Shown here piece after piece: positions 36,598 to 46,179 of a stretch of DNA of 64,000 bases. This DNA is from Syntrophomonas sp. (GTDB taxonomy: Bacteria; Bacillota; Syntrophomonadia; Syntrophomonadales; Syntrophomonadaceae). The DNA lies in NCBI GenBank assembly GCA_016841425.1, contig JAENZE010000001.1, forward strand, positions 186,001-250,000, read 5' to 3'. Position numbers and translations under genes: made by a program. The number at the start of each line of letters is the position of its first letter. The first letter of the stretch is position 1. The notes below the pieces were generated by a model that did no database searches, was not told where the DNA came from, and was given only the letters and a program-made list of their open reading frames with translations.

Positions 36598-37890
36598 ATG
36601 AGCGAAGACGAAAAATTCGATGCAATTATTATCGGAGCCGGCCCGGCAGGGTCCGCATGCGCATATACTCTAGCCAAAGACGGCAAAGAAGTACTGGTAA
36701 TTGAGAAGGGAGATACACCAGGGAGTAAAAATCTGACCGGTGGCAGGTTTTACACCTACGCCTTAGAGATGTTAGATGCAGATTTGCTTAAAGAAGCCGC
36801 CCTGGAAAGGAAAGTTACTCATGAACAGCTCATGATGCTGAGTGGCGATAGAGGTATTACCATTGATTACTATGATCCGTCATTTAACCAGAAAGGACAT
36901 ACCCCGGTGTCCTACACTATACTGCGGGCCAGTTTTGATGAGTGGCTGGCAGGTAAAGCTGAAGAAATGGGTGCAGTGGTAGTATGTGGGGTTAAAGTTG
37001 ACGGGCTTATTGAAAAGGATGGAATGATTGTAGGAGTCATTGCTGGTGAAGATGAAATGTATGCTGATGTAGTAATAGCAGCCGATGGAGTAAATTCTCT
37101 TATTGCTCAGCATGCCGGTCTGATAAATGATATTGAGTCTCATACAGTTGGTGTGGGAATAAAGGAAGTCATAGAACTGTCCGGTAAAACCATAGAAGAA
37201 AGGTTCAATTTAAAACCCGGAGAAGGAGCAGCTCGCATGATCCTGGGTTGTACCGATGGCATTCACGGTGGAGGCTTTTTATACACCAATCAAGAGAGCA
37301 TATCCCTGGGCTGTGTTTTGATGCCGGAAGAAGCAGCTGAGAGGAAGATATCTGTACATGAAGTCTTGCAGAACCTGAAAATGCATCCAGCTGTATATCC
37401 GCTGCTTGAAGGAGGACATACGGTTGAATATGGAGCCCACCTGGTCAGTGAAGCAGGTTTTAGAGGCATACCGAAAAAGCTCTACAGGGATGGTTTTATA
37501 ATAATCGGGGATGCAGCCGGTCTGGTTATAAATACAGGCTACTCTATAAGGGGAATTGACCTGGCCATAGTCAGTGGAATAGCTGCTGCAAACGCAGTAA
37601 TTCGTGCCAATGATACAGCCAGTGTTGGTCCAGCATATATTACTGAACTGGAAAACTTAAAGCTGATACCAACTATGAAAGCAACCGATGGCTTCTTCGA
37701 GATCTTGGAAACACCATGGTTGTACGATAAACTACCCAATTTAGGAGCAGATATATGTGCCTACCTGTACAGGGAGGATGGAGAATTACCCGGCAGTATT
37801 AAAAAGGACATTCTGAAGTTGGTAAAAGCAAACGGGTTGTCAGTATTCCAGTTAGCAAAATTTGGTTTGAAAGGGGTTAGATCACTGTGA
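36598..37890 (+). CDS. fixC: FixC-like flavoprotein (ETF:quinone oxidoreductase family)
   Basis: A 430-residue FAD protein. Rossmann motif AIIIGAGPAGSACAYTLAKDG at 10-30, second FAD contact GDAAGLVINTGYSIRGIDLAIVSG about 306-330. Length and layout match FixC rather than the larger eukaryotic ETF-QO, which has a fused Fe-S domain; here that domain is the separate FixX. Overlaps FixX by four bases. Likely accepts electrons from EtfAB. Confidence 0.93.
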   Translation: MSEDEKFDAIIIGAGPAGSACAYTLAKDGKEVLVIEKGDTPGSKNLTGGRFYTYALEMLDADLLKEAALERKVTHEQLMMLSGDRGITIDYYDPSFNQKGHTPVSYTILRASFDEWLAGKAEEMGAVVVCGVKVDGLIEKDGMIVGVIAGEDEMYADVVIAADGVNSLIAQHAGLINDIESHTVGVGIKEVIELSGKTIEERFNLKPGEGAARMILGCTDGIHGGGFLYTNQESISLGCVLMPEEAAERKISVHEVLQNLKMHPAVYPLLEGGHTVEYGAHLVSEAGFRGIPKKLYRDGFIIIGDAAGLVINTGYSIRGIDLAIVSGIAAANAVIRANDTASVGPAYITELENLKLIPTMKATDGFFEILETPWLYDKLPNLGADICAYLYREDGELPGSIKKDILKLVKANGLSVFQLAKFGLKGVRSL

Positions 37891-38180
37891 GTATAGAGAA
37901 GATGGAAGCCCCTGAACTTTTAAGTCTAAATAAATTCAATGTTGACGAGCAAGAACCCCATATAGTAATAGACCAGGAAATTTGCATAACATGCGGTAAA
38001 AAACCCTGCCTTTACATCTGTCCTGCCCGGCTGTATAGGCTGGACAAAAACGAGCAGATAAGCTTCGACTATGCTGGATGCTTGGAATGCGGCACCTGTC
38101 GGGTTCTGTGCCAAAAGAAAGGTATTCTAAAGTGGGTTTACCCCCGGGGGACGTTTGGTATCAGCTTTAGATACGGGTAA
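37887..38180 (+). CDS. fixX: FixX-like ferredoxin
   Basis: A 97-residue ferredoxin-like protein. ICITCGKKPCLYICPARLY has a disrupted first Cys spacing, and GCLECGTCRVLCQKKGI gives a regular C-x2-C-x2-C. Together they could hold one [4Fe-4S] cluster, as in FixX. GTG start 37887 overlaps the FixC stop (GTGA). Completes the FixABCX-type set. In other bacteria the complex can bifurcate electrons from NADH to ferredoxin and quinone; whether it does so here is inference. Confidence 0.9.
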   Translation: MSIEKMEAPELLSLNKFNVDEQEPHIVIDQEICITCGKKPCLYICPARLYRLDKNEQISFDYAGCLECGTCRVLCQKKGILKWVYPRGTFGISFRYG

Positions 38181-38364
38181 TCTAACCACAACAGCAGTAC
38201 AGTGTTTGCAGGGTGTGAGGTACAATCTGGCAGTTATCGGAGGAGGTGACGAATGCCTTTTTGTATAGTAAGTGAAACCATCTTAGTTTAATTATGTAAC
38301 AATGCGAAAAAGAAAGAACAAATCAGCCGACAAAAACACCTGATAAGAAAAATAATGGGAGGTA
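38181..38364. other. Spacer before acyl-CoA dehydrogenase
   Basis: Contains a 12-codon frame at 38253-38291 behind the strong site GGAGGAGGTGA. It might be a leader peptide or a decayed gene start. No terminator seen, so the dehydrogenase may belong to the same transcript. Confidence 0.35.
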
Positions 38365-39510
38365 ATGTATATGTGGTATATGACAGAAGAAAGAGAACTC
38401 ATGAGAAATATCGCCAGGGAGTTTACCGAGCAAGAGGTTAAACCTTTCATTGCAGAAATGGAAAATAACCATACATATCCCAGACATTTATTAAAACGTA
38501 TGGGTGAGTTGGGCTTTCAGGGACTAATATTCCCGGAAGAAATTGGAGGTATAGGCCCGGACTGGGTGACAATGGGAATCGTGTCCGAGGAGATAGCTAA
38601 GGAAAGTAATCTGGTGGCGATACTCCTAATGCTTAACACTGCCATATGTGCTGAAACTATCTATCAATTGGGCACTCCTGAACAAATAGAAAAGTGGGTT
38701 AAGCCAGCCATTACCGGGGATGTAAATCTGGCTCTTTGTCTAACTGAGCCCAATGGAATATTCAATTTTTCTGAGAACCAGACCCGTGCTGTACTGGATG
38801 GTGATAGCTGGGTTGTTAACGGGGGAAAAATATTCACTACCAATGCCGGTAATGCAGACTGCTATATTGTTGAATGTCTTACTTCAGAACCAAATCCGGA
38901 AACAATGATGGGTGTGAGTTATATATTGATACCGGCAGATACTCCGGGCTTTGAAGTTGGTCATATTGAGAATAAACTGGGCTGGCATGGTTCATCAACG
39001 GGACAAACCTATTTCAAAAACTGCCGGGTTCCTAAGGAATACCTGCTCGGTCCACAGGATACCGTATTCCCTATAATATATACAAATCTGGAAGATGAAT
39101 TCATAATGTTCGGAGCTTGCTGTCTTGGTTCGGCTGTAGGTGTTTATGAGAAAACTTTAAAATATACCCGGGAAAGAATTCAACTCGGCAAGTCAATGTT
39201 TGATACCCATCAGTCCATAAGACAGAAATTGGCACAAATGTATAGTGACATAGAAGCGTTTCGGGGAATGATGTACATGACATTAGCAATGAAGGACAAA
39301 GGAATCGACACCTTTAAACAGGCCTTTATTTGCAAGCTGCAGGGAGCCACCCTGATGGAAAGAGTTGCCAGCGAATGCATAGTACTGCATGGCGGTAATG
39401 GTACAGTAAAAGAAAATGGAATCGAAAGGTATTTTCGAGATGCGAAGATGTGCTTCCTCGCTGGAGGTTCAAATGATACCTTGCTAGATGGCTTGTCCTC
39501 ACTAATATAG
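38365..39510 (+). CDS. Acyl-CoA dehydrogenase
   Basis: A 381-residue FAD enzyme that introduces an alpha-beta double bond into an acyl-CoA. It has N-terminal helical, middle beta (LTEPNGIFNFSENQTRA.. GGKIFTTNAGNADCYIV) and C-terminal helical domains. The catalytic base is probably Glu350 in GTVKENGIERYFRDAK, at the place of the short/medium-chain enzyme Glu. The usual DxxG of the substrate pocket differs, so the acyl group cannot be inferred. Electrons would pass to the adjacent EtfAB. GGGAGG precedes ATG. Confidence 0.94.
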   Translation: MYMWYMTEERELMRNIAREFTEQEVKPFIAEMENNHTYPRHLLKRMGELGFQGLIFPEEIGGIGPDWVTMGIVSEEIAKESNLVAILLMLNTAICAETIYQLGTPEQIEKWVKPAITGDVNLALCLTEPNGIFNFSENQTRAVLDGDSWVVNGGKIFTTNAGNADCYIVECLTSEPNPETMMGVSYILIPADTPGFEVGHIENKLGWHGSSTGQTYFKNCRVPKEYLLGPQDTVFPIIYTNLEDEFIMFGACCLGSAVGVYEKTLKYTRERIQLGKSMFDTHQSIRQKLAQMYSDIEAFRGMMYMTLAMKDKGIDTFKQAFICKLQGATLMERVASECIVLHGGNGTVKENGIERYFRDAKMCFLAGGSNDTLLDGLSSLI

Positions 39511-39574
39511 ATTAAAGTTTATACATTGTTAAATAATCTTACCTCAGTAATAACAAATCCTAAGTGCTCGCTTA

Positions 39575-39625
39575 GACATTCAGACCACCGGTATATCCGT
39601 TGGCCTGAATGTCCTGTTTTCTTTA
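39575..39625 (+). terminator. Terminator of the acyl-CoA dehydrogenase gene
   Basis: GACATTCAG (39575-39583) pairs with CTGAATGTC (39605-39613), then CTGTTTTCTTT. Confidence 0.8.
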
Positions 39626-39800
39626 GCGAAAAAGATATACAGCTGTTTTTTTCTATCGAGCCGCGGTTAATTGGCCGATGCCAGTAACCCAGTATTGATT
39701 TAGGCATTTAGCATATAAAAAATAATTACAGCAAGTGCTATAATGGAACATAGGTTCGTGGAGTTCCCCGACTGCGTTTCAGCTAGAAGCTAAATGCTAT

Positions 39801-40955
39801 TCAATATCGAAATAAAGCTGCTAGATCCTGACCGTCCGGAATTTCATCATGTTCCCGCACATAGACTTTTCCTCCATTAAGAATGGTCTGGATGGCGGTG
39901 AGATCGAATAAGTCTTCATCGTCTGATTCTTTTTGTTCATGGACAGCAACAGCGTTGGTCTGTGAATCAAAGTTGCCCCATTGGCCCGCGCCCGGGGCCA
40001 TAAACAGCGCTTCTATTCTGCCATTACAAGCTGCGGGAGCAGCCTCGATAATATTATAGGTAGTTCTTCCTGTACCTTTTAATGGACCAAAGCGATTTAA
40101 AGCTTCCTGCTCTGCCTGTCGGAAATATTGCTCTGCCAACGGCCAGGCTGTAGTTCTGAGATCCTCAGCACTTAGTTCTTCTGGATTACCGGGTATTCCC
40201 TCAGCAGCTAGATAAGCATAAGTATTGGCTTCCCGGTAAATTGGATGGAGAAATCCAACTCCTGCCACAAACAGAGGAGAATTTTCCTCGCGCAGTATTT
40301 CTCGCAGGCCCCGATCAATTAAACGAAAATACCGTAAAATGTTTTCTTTAGAATCATCAGTACCCACTCCATGACCATGATAGATAGCTGCTGCCTGGCG
40401 ATTTGTTCCTTCCAGAGTGTTGGTATGGTACTGCAGCTGTCTCTCAGGATCATCAAACTGCAGAGCGTCTGACATGCTGTGAGGGATATTCTCCAGCTCT
40501 AATTCTATTACACTGCTGCGGGTACACTGCAGAAGCCGGACCGCATTTTGACTGAGGGCCAGAATATAAAACAAACCGTTCCCACTCAGTAAGGGAAACA
40601 AAGGTTTGAGATGGAAGCGCCTGCCGATCTGTAAAAACTCATCAAGATTTATAGGAAGATGGTAATAATTAAAGATATCTGGTGCCAGGAATATGGCCAG
40701 ACCATCTCTTTGATGCTGCCAGAATAAATCATCAATGGAGAGCTTTTTTAGTGGCTCTAAAAGGTGGTTAGCCTGTGAAGAGCGCATCCCGCGGTTTATC
40801 AGGCGTTCTTCAGCTTCTCGAATCAAATTCTTAAGCCGGATTCGGCCTTGTCTGGTTTCAACTCCTGCTCGGAAAGTAGGCAGGTAAATAGTAATACATA
40901 AATCATCCTGAAAGTTTATCAGAGTCTTTAAATCAGTATTAGTTAATAAGTTCAT
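39801..40955 (-). CDS. Bacterial archaeo-eukaryotic release-factor-like protein (baeRF)
   Basis: A 384-residue protein of the baeRF group, distant relatives of eRF1. The opening DLCITIYLPTFRAGVETRQGRIRLKNLIREAEERL and the C-terminal AIQTILNGGKVYVREHDEIPDGQDLAAL fit this group; the Gly-rich acidic C-terminal domain resembles the eRF1 third domain. No GGQ loop is evident. Role probably in ribosome or stress handling, unproven. Monocistronic with GAGG-type site. Confidence 0.75.
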   Translation of the reverse strand: MNLLTNTDLKTLINFQDDLCITIYLPTFRAGVETRQGRIRLKNLIREAEERLINRGMRSSQANHLLEPLKKLSIDDLFWQHQRDGLAIFLAPDIFNYYHLPINLDEFLQIGRRFHLKPLFPLLSGNGLFYILALSQNAVRLLQCTRSSVIELELENIPHSMSDALQFDDPERQLQYHTNTLEGTNRQAAAIYHGHGVGTDDSKENILRYFRLIDRGLREILREENSPLFVAGVGFLHPIYREANTYAYLAAEGIPGNPEELSAEDLRTTAWPLAEQYFRQAEQEALNRFGPLKGTGRTTYNIIEAAPAACNGRIEALFMAPGAGQWGNFDSQTNAVAVHEQKESDDEDLFDLTAIQTILNGGKVYVREHDEIPDGQDLAALFRY

Positions 40956-41268
40956 CGTTCAACCTCCTCGTCCTTATTATCCCTGTAAGTTGGCCTGGAT
41001 ATCCTTATTCCATAAAATAATGCTCGCTAAACCGTAGCCTTAATATGCGAGAGTTATTATGAAAAGCTTCTTAAGGATGAAAGCTTAAGGTTAGCGCAGG
41101 GGGATAAAGGGGGTTCATTTAGCGTGAACATAACTTGTTTTAGCCCATCAATCTAAAGCATCACTAGCTAACTTATCTGGAGAAAGTAAGACCGGACCCA
41201 AGCGGTCTTAAGCATTCATCCGTACAATTTTCGTCTGCACTTGTGTCATACAGACATGTTTGCTTGAG
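40956..41268. other. Gene-free spacer
   Basis: Holds a 7-bp stem AAGACCG/CGGTCTT (41188-41209) that may end the copA transcript on the minus strand, though its T run is weak. Nothing else seen. Confidence 0.4.
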
Positions 41269-43665
41269 TTAACAAGTAGCTTTGAAGCGCCGCAGGCGCA
41301 GAGAGTTTGATACAACGCTTACCGAACTCAATGACATAGCACCGGCTGCTATGATAGGCGATAGGAATCCTAGAGCTGCGAAGGGTACTCCTATGATATT
41401 ATAAAAGAAAGCCCAGAAGAGGTTTTGCTTGATGTGTTTCATAGTAGTGCGGGATAGTCTTATGGCCACGGGTATACTGCGCAGGTCAGACTTCATCAAG
41501 GTAATCTGGGCTGTCTCCATGGCTACATCTGTTCCAGTTCCCACGGCGATGCCAATATCTGCCACAGCTAAGGCGGGTGCATCGTTAATCCCGTCACCCA
41601 CCATAGCCACGGTTTTCCCCTGCTTTTTCAAATCCAAAATCTTATCGGCTTTATCAGCAGGAAGAACTTCTGCTATAACCTGTTGTATTGCTACTTGTCG
41701 AGCAATCGCTCTGGCAGTGCGCTGATTGTCACCGGTAAGCATATAGACCTCTATGCCCATATTTTTAATTTCTTTTATGGCCGCTGCGGCATTGTCTCGG
41801 ACGGTATCTGCCACGGCAATGATGCCCTGGAGCCTGTAGTTTATAGCCAGCAGCATGGACGTCTTGCCCTCTTCTGCCAGTGTGTCCAGGAACGGTGTGC
41901 TGGCAGATAGGTCAACACTCTGTTGTTCCATCAAACGGCTGTTTCCCAGTAGGATATGCTTTTCATTCCAGTCAGCAGTTAATCCTAATCCTGGCAGAGC
42001 TTCAAAATTTAGCGCATCTGGCAGTTCACCAACTTCTTCTTTGGCTCTATTATATATTGCTTCTCCAAGGGGATGTTCAGAATGTTTTTCTGCAATACCT
42101 GCTATACGTATGATTTCTTCCCTACTTATATCCCCGAGGCCTATAATGTCAGTAACCTGCGGTTTTCCTATGGTAATAGTACCTGTTTTGTCCAGGACCA
42201 GAGTGCCGATTTGGTAGGCTATTTCCAGGTATTCACCCCCTTTTATAAAAATGCCGTTTTCGGCTCCAATGCCTGTTCCTACCATAATTGCGGTAGGAGT
42301 AGCGAGTCCCAGGGCACAGGGGCAGGCTATGACCAAAACTGCTACTGCTGCGGTAACCGCTGTGGTAAGGCCTCCGCCCAACCAGTATTGCAGGAAAAAG
42401 GTCAGGAATGCTATCCCGATGATGCCCGGAACAAAAACCCCGGATACCCGGTCGGCGATTTTTTGGATGGGGGCTTTGGAGCCCTGAGCATCCTCGACCA
42501 TCTTGATAATTTGAGCCAGTACCGTATCTTTACCTACCCGGGTAGTCTTGAATTTAAAACTGCCGCTCTTATTGATGGTGGAGCCGACCACTGAATCACC
42601 GGGATTTTTTTCTACCGGAAGACTTTCCCCGGTCAGCATGGACTCATCCACCAGAGATTTTCCTTCGATTAACTCTCCGTCCACGGGTATTTTTTCCCCC
42701 GGTCTAATCAGAACAATATCGCCTATCTGCACTTCCTCCACTGGTATATCCAGCTCTATCTCATCCTTGATTATTCGGGCGGTTTTAGCCTGCAGGCCGC
42801 TTAGGGCTCGAATTGATTCGGTGGTTTTACTTTTGGCTACTGCCTCCATATATTTTCCCGCCATAATCAGGGTGACTATAAAGGCTGAAGTTTCGAAATA
42901 CAAGTTGTTATGATCACCGATGATCATATTATAGATGCTGAAAAGGTAAGCGGCGGTGGTTCCCATGGCCACCAGTACATCCATATTACTGCCTCCTGAG
43001 CGCAAAGCCAGGAAAGCGTTTTTATAAAAGCGGTAACCGATAATAAATTGAACCGGAGTGACCAGAATTAACTGAACATAAGAATTGTGTAGAAACCGGG
43101 CTTCAATGCCCAGCAGCATCAAGAACATCCCCAATATCAATGGGGAACTCAGTATTATGGATGCTGTCAGAAGGCTGCGGAGATGGTGCGTCTCGTTTGT
43201 TTCCACATCCATTGGACCTGTTGGCTCCAGAGACTCCATACGGGCTGAGTACCCAAGAGCTGCTATCGCAGCAGTGATGTTATCGTTGTTGATCAGTACC
43301 GGATCATAATCAACTACTGCTTTATTAGTTGCCAGGTTGACTGCTGCTCGACTTATGCCTTCCATGGACTGAAGTTTCTTTTCGATACGGGCGGCACAGG
43401 CAGCACATGACATGCCGGTGATGTCAAGTTTGGTTGTTTTCTGCAGGGCAGGTTCTGCCTGAGCAGAAAACCCTAGTTTTTCAATGTTATCTATAAGTAT
43501 CTTTAAATCAATCTGAGAAGGATCATAATCTACAGAAGCTTTATTGGTAAGCAGGTTGACACTGGCCGAATTTATACCATCTAGCGTTGACAAACGTTTT
43601 TCAATGCGGGCGGCACAGGCGGCACAGGACATACCATTGATTTCTAATTCAGCAGTTTGATTCAT
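41269..43665 (-). CDS. copA: Copper-exporting P1B-type ATPase
   Basis: A 798-residue Cu+ pump. Two N-terminal heavy-metal domains each have GMSCAAC (about residues 10 and 79). Eight membrane helices, the metal-site motif CPC (ACPCALG), phosphorylation DKTGT, and the [11 protein letters not shown] hinge follow. Start ATG 43665 with AGGAGA is preferred over an ATG 42 bases upstream. No CopZ chaperone or CsoR gene is adjacent, so it is an isolated gene. Assignment secure. Confidence 0.96.
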   Translation of the reverse strand: MNQTAELEINGMSCAACAARIEKRLSTLDGINSASVNLLTNKASVDYDPSQIDLKILIDNIEKLGFSAQAEPALQKTTKLDITGMSCAACAARIEKKLQSMEGISRAAVNLATNKAVVDYDPVLINNDNITAAIAALGYSARMESLEPTGPMDVETNETHHLRSLLTASIILSSPLILGMFLMLLGIEARFLHNSYVQLILVTPVQFIIGYRFYKNAFLALRSGGSNMDVLVAMGTTAAYLFSIYNMIIGDHNNLYFETSAFIVTLIMAGKYMEAVAKSKTTESIRALSGLQAKTARIIKDEIELDIPVEEVQIGDIVLIRPGEKIPVDGELIEGKSLVDESMLTGESLPVEKNPGDSVVGSTINKSGSFKFKTTRVGKDTVLAQIIKMVEDAQGSKAPIQKIADRVSGVFVPGIIGIAFLTFFLQYWLGGGLTTAVTAAVAVLVIACPCALGLATPTAIMVGTGIGAENGIFIKGGEYLEIAYQIGTLVLDKTGTITIGKPQVTDIIGLGDISREEIIRIAGIAEKHSEHPLGEAIYNRAKEEVGELPDALNFEALPGLGLTADWNEKHILLGNSRLMEQQSVDLSASTPFLDTLAEEGKTSMLLAINYRLQGIIAVADTVRDNAAAAIKEIKNMGIEVYMLTGDNQRTARAIARQVAIQQVIAEVLPADKADKILDLKKQGKTVAMVGDGINDAPALAVADIGIAVGTGTDVAMETAQITLMKSDLRSIPVAIRLSRTTMKHIKQNLFWAFFYNIIGVPFAALGFLSPIIAAGAMSLSSVSVVSNSLRLRRFKATC

Positions 43666-43764
43666 AAATTCGTCTCCTGGAGCATTCATTCTATATCTTA
43701 TCCACAACGTGTAAGCTCTGACTTTATTATGGCCCTTTTTTGCCGTTTAGAAACTTAATGGGGA

Positions 43765-45960
43765 TTACTGATGGAAACGAACGCAAAAAGTGGTTCCGTA
43801 AGGAGAACTGTCTACATTAATTATAGCATTATGTCTTTCTGCAATACTGTAGCAAACGGAGAGGCCCAGCCCGGTACCATGTTCCTTAGTAGTTAAGAAT
43901 GGGGTCCCGAGCTTATTGATGATTTCCGATGGCATACCGCAGCCCTCATCCTTTACCTCCAGAACGATGTCCCTATCTTCTACATAAGTGCGGATAGTAA
44001 CAGTCTGTTTAGGCTGCACAGCTTCAATGGCATTACGAACTAAATTTAGCAGCAGTTGCCGTATCTCCTTGGGGTCCAGAAGCTGATCAGGAACTTCTTC
44101 CAGCTGTATTTCAATGTTTTTATCGTTAGCCAGAGCATCAGCTTGTATTAAAATATTCAGATTATCAATAATACGATTGATGTTACCTGGCTCTAAGCGC
44201 AGTTTTACATTGGGAGCCAGAGACAGAAACTCTGAAATGATTGAATCAGCCCGGTCTAACTCTTCAATCATGATATCAAAATATTCCGCATCTTCCCCAT
44301 ATTCTGACTTATTTTTCAGCATCTGCAGAAAACCACGTACGGTGGTCATTGGGTTTCTGGTTTCATGACTTATACTGGCTGCCATCTGTCCAATCAGATT
44401 GAGTCTGTCCAGACGGGCCATTTCTGCCTGCATTTGTATTCTCTGACTGATGTCAGTTATGGAATTTAATAGACAGGCCTTACCATCTATAGTTATTATT
44501 TCTGATGACATTAAACCGATACGATGTTCTCCAGCTTTAGTAACAAAGGGCACTTCAAAATTCTGGACCGGTTTTTCCTGGAGCATCATGTCGTTAACAT
44601 TTTCGATGTCTTCTATCCTGGACCAGAGGTTGAAACTTCTGGCACTGCGTCCTATGATTTCCTCGCGGGTATAACCGGTCACGCGGCAGAACATTTCATT
44701 GACATCCAGATACTTCCGATCCTTAACGGTAGTTATGGTCATCATACTCGGACTGGAGTGAAATGCCTTGGAAAACTTTTGTTCTGACAGGCGTAAAGAT
44801 TCTTCAGCCTGTTTGCGGTCGGTAACATCGGTAGTTAAGATCGCTATCTGACCTACTTCAAGATAAAAGATGCGTACCGCAATAATTTTACCCAGATAAT
44901 CAATATACTCCTCGCTATCCATGGGTTCTTTAGTTAAAGCTACTTTATTTAAGGTATTCATAAGTTTGATATACATATCTGGTAAAATATCACCTAATTT
45001 TTTACCGATTAATTCCTCACCTCTGGTACAGGTCAATGTTTCAAAAGCTGGATTAACATCTAAACATTGATAATCTATTTGATTCTTATTATTACTATAG
45101 GATATTTCATAAAGGCTGAAACCTTCGTCTATTGAATTGAATAATGAACGATATTTGCGATCACTTAAATGCAGGGCTACCTCCGTGCGGGTGTGTCTTC
45201 GCATTTCCGCTTTCAGCATTTCGTTCAGTATGCGCAAGCTTTGATTACGTTCCTGGGATAACTTCTCAAATGTATACCGGTTCTTTGGCAGCAGGAGTCC
45301 GTTATCAACTGAGTTTAGATCAGATTTTCTATACTCAGAACTCGCTATCAGTTTAATTTCTTCGGAGCACTTTATTAAAGTAGATTGGTGGGTACAGACC
45401 ACATCGGTCATCTGGGAAGCATCACAATTATTTATTGGGTAAGAACACATGGCTATGATTCTTTGACCTTGGACCATATGATTAAGTTGTTCTTCATAAT
45501 CTTGAAACCTTTTCCAATGTTTAGTTTCCAACCACATATTGTTGGAAGTGATTCGCAAACCTTCATATCCTCGGGCAGCAGCTTTATTAAGCCAATTGAT
45601 CCACCCGTTTTGTGCTTCGTCCAATCTTAGTTTTCCCTTGTGCTGGTACAAATCTTTACTATCGATAAATACTATCTGGCCCCTATCGTAATAGGAATTA
45701 AAATTTGGCACCGTTTTTCTTAAAGCTGTGCGAGCCTGGTAACTTGATATGGCTTCAGAAGTTATCCAGACACAATATTCATTGTTCCTTAAACCAGCCT
45801 GTATAAAAGGAATTGACACTTCCATTAGGTCCTGTTTAGTCTTGTAAAGCAGGCAGATATGAGTGCCCGAGGGGAGCTCGAGAAGCCCATCTATTTTGTT
45901 TTTTCCAGGTGTCGTGTAAATATTTGGCGGTTGTTGATTATCATTGATTAGATAGAGCAT
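43765..45960 (-). CDS. Orphan MEDS-PAS histidine kinase
   Basis: A 731-residue sensor kinase. It has an N-terminal MEDS (DcmR-like) sensory domain (about 25-195: HICLLYKTKQDLMEVSIPFIQAGLRNNEYCVWI), a helix, two PAS domains (about 270-390 and 400-520), HisKA with phosphorylated His in SISHETRNPM, and HATPase (KDEGCGMPSEIINKLGTPFLTTKEHGTGLGLSV). There is no membrane segment, so it is soluble, and no response regulator is adjacent. The kinase core is closely similar to that of the kinase at 52807 and resembles sporulation-type kinases. Confidence 0.92.
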   Translation of the reverse strand: MLYLINDNQQPPNIYTTPGKNKIDGLLELPSGTHICLLYKTKQDLMEVSIPFIQAGLRNNEYCVWITSEAISSYQARTALRKTVPNFNSYYDRGQIVFIDSKDLYQHKGKLRLDEAQNGWINWLNKAAARGYEGLRITSNNMWLETKHWKRFQDYEEQLNHMVQGQRIIAMCSYPINNCDASQMTDVVCTHQSTLIKCSEEIKLIASSEYRKSDLNSVDNGLLLPKNRYTFEKLSQERNQSLRILNEMLKAEMRRHTRTEVALHLSDRKYRSLFNSIDEGFSLYEISYSNNKNQIDYQCLDVNPAFETLTCTRGEELIGKKLGDILPDMYIKLMNTLNKVALTKEPMDSEEYIDYLGKIIAVRIFYLEVGQIAILTTDVTDRKQAEESLRLSEQKFSKAFHSSPSMMTITTVKDRKYLDVNEMFCRVTGYTREEIIGRSARSFNLWSRIEDIENVNDMMLQEKPVQNFEVPFVTKAGEHRIGLMSSEIITIDGKACLLNSITDISQRIQMQAEMARLDRLNLIGQMAASISHETRNPMTTVRGFLQMLKNKSEYGEDAEYFDIMIEELDRADSIISEFLSLAPNVKLRLEPGNINRIIDNLNILIQADALANDKNIEIQLEEVPDQLLDPKEIRQLLLNLVRNAIEAVQPKQTVTIRTYVEDRDIVLEVKDEGCGMPSEIINKLGTPFLTTKEHGTGLGLSVCYSIAERHNAIINVDSSPYGTTFCVRFHQ

Positions 45961-46179
45961 TAGATTGTCCCCCCTTAGCCTGGTATATCTATTATATTAT
46001 GATTTTGATAAAAAATGGTAATATTTTTCGGAAAAAACAACCAATAAGGCTGAATGAATAATAATTATTAGTTATATAATGCATGATTAATAATAGTAGT
46101 TTATTTTGTGTGTGAGTCCGGAGATGCAGGTGAATGCCTGGATTAACAGGCCTGAGAAAAGTAATTGGCAGGATTCATG

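Noticed and set aside
46105-46175. Sigma-54 promoter suspected at TTGGCAG near 46161
   Set aside because: The -12 TTGC element is missing at the required distance.
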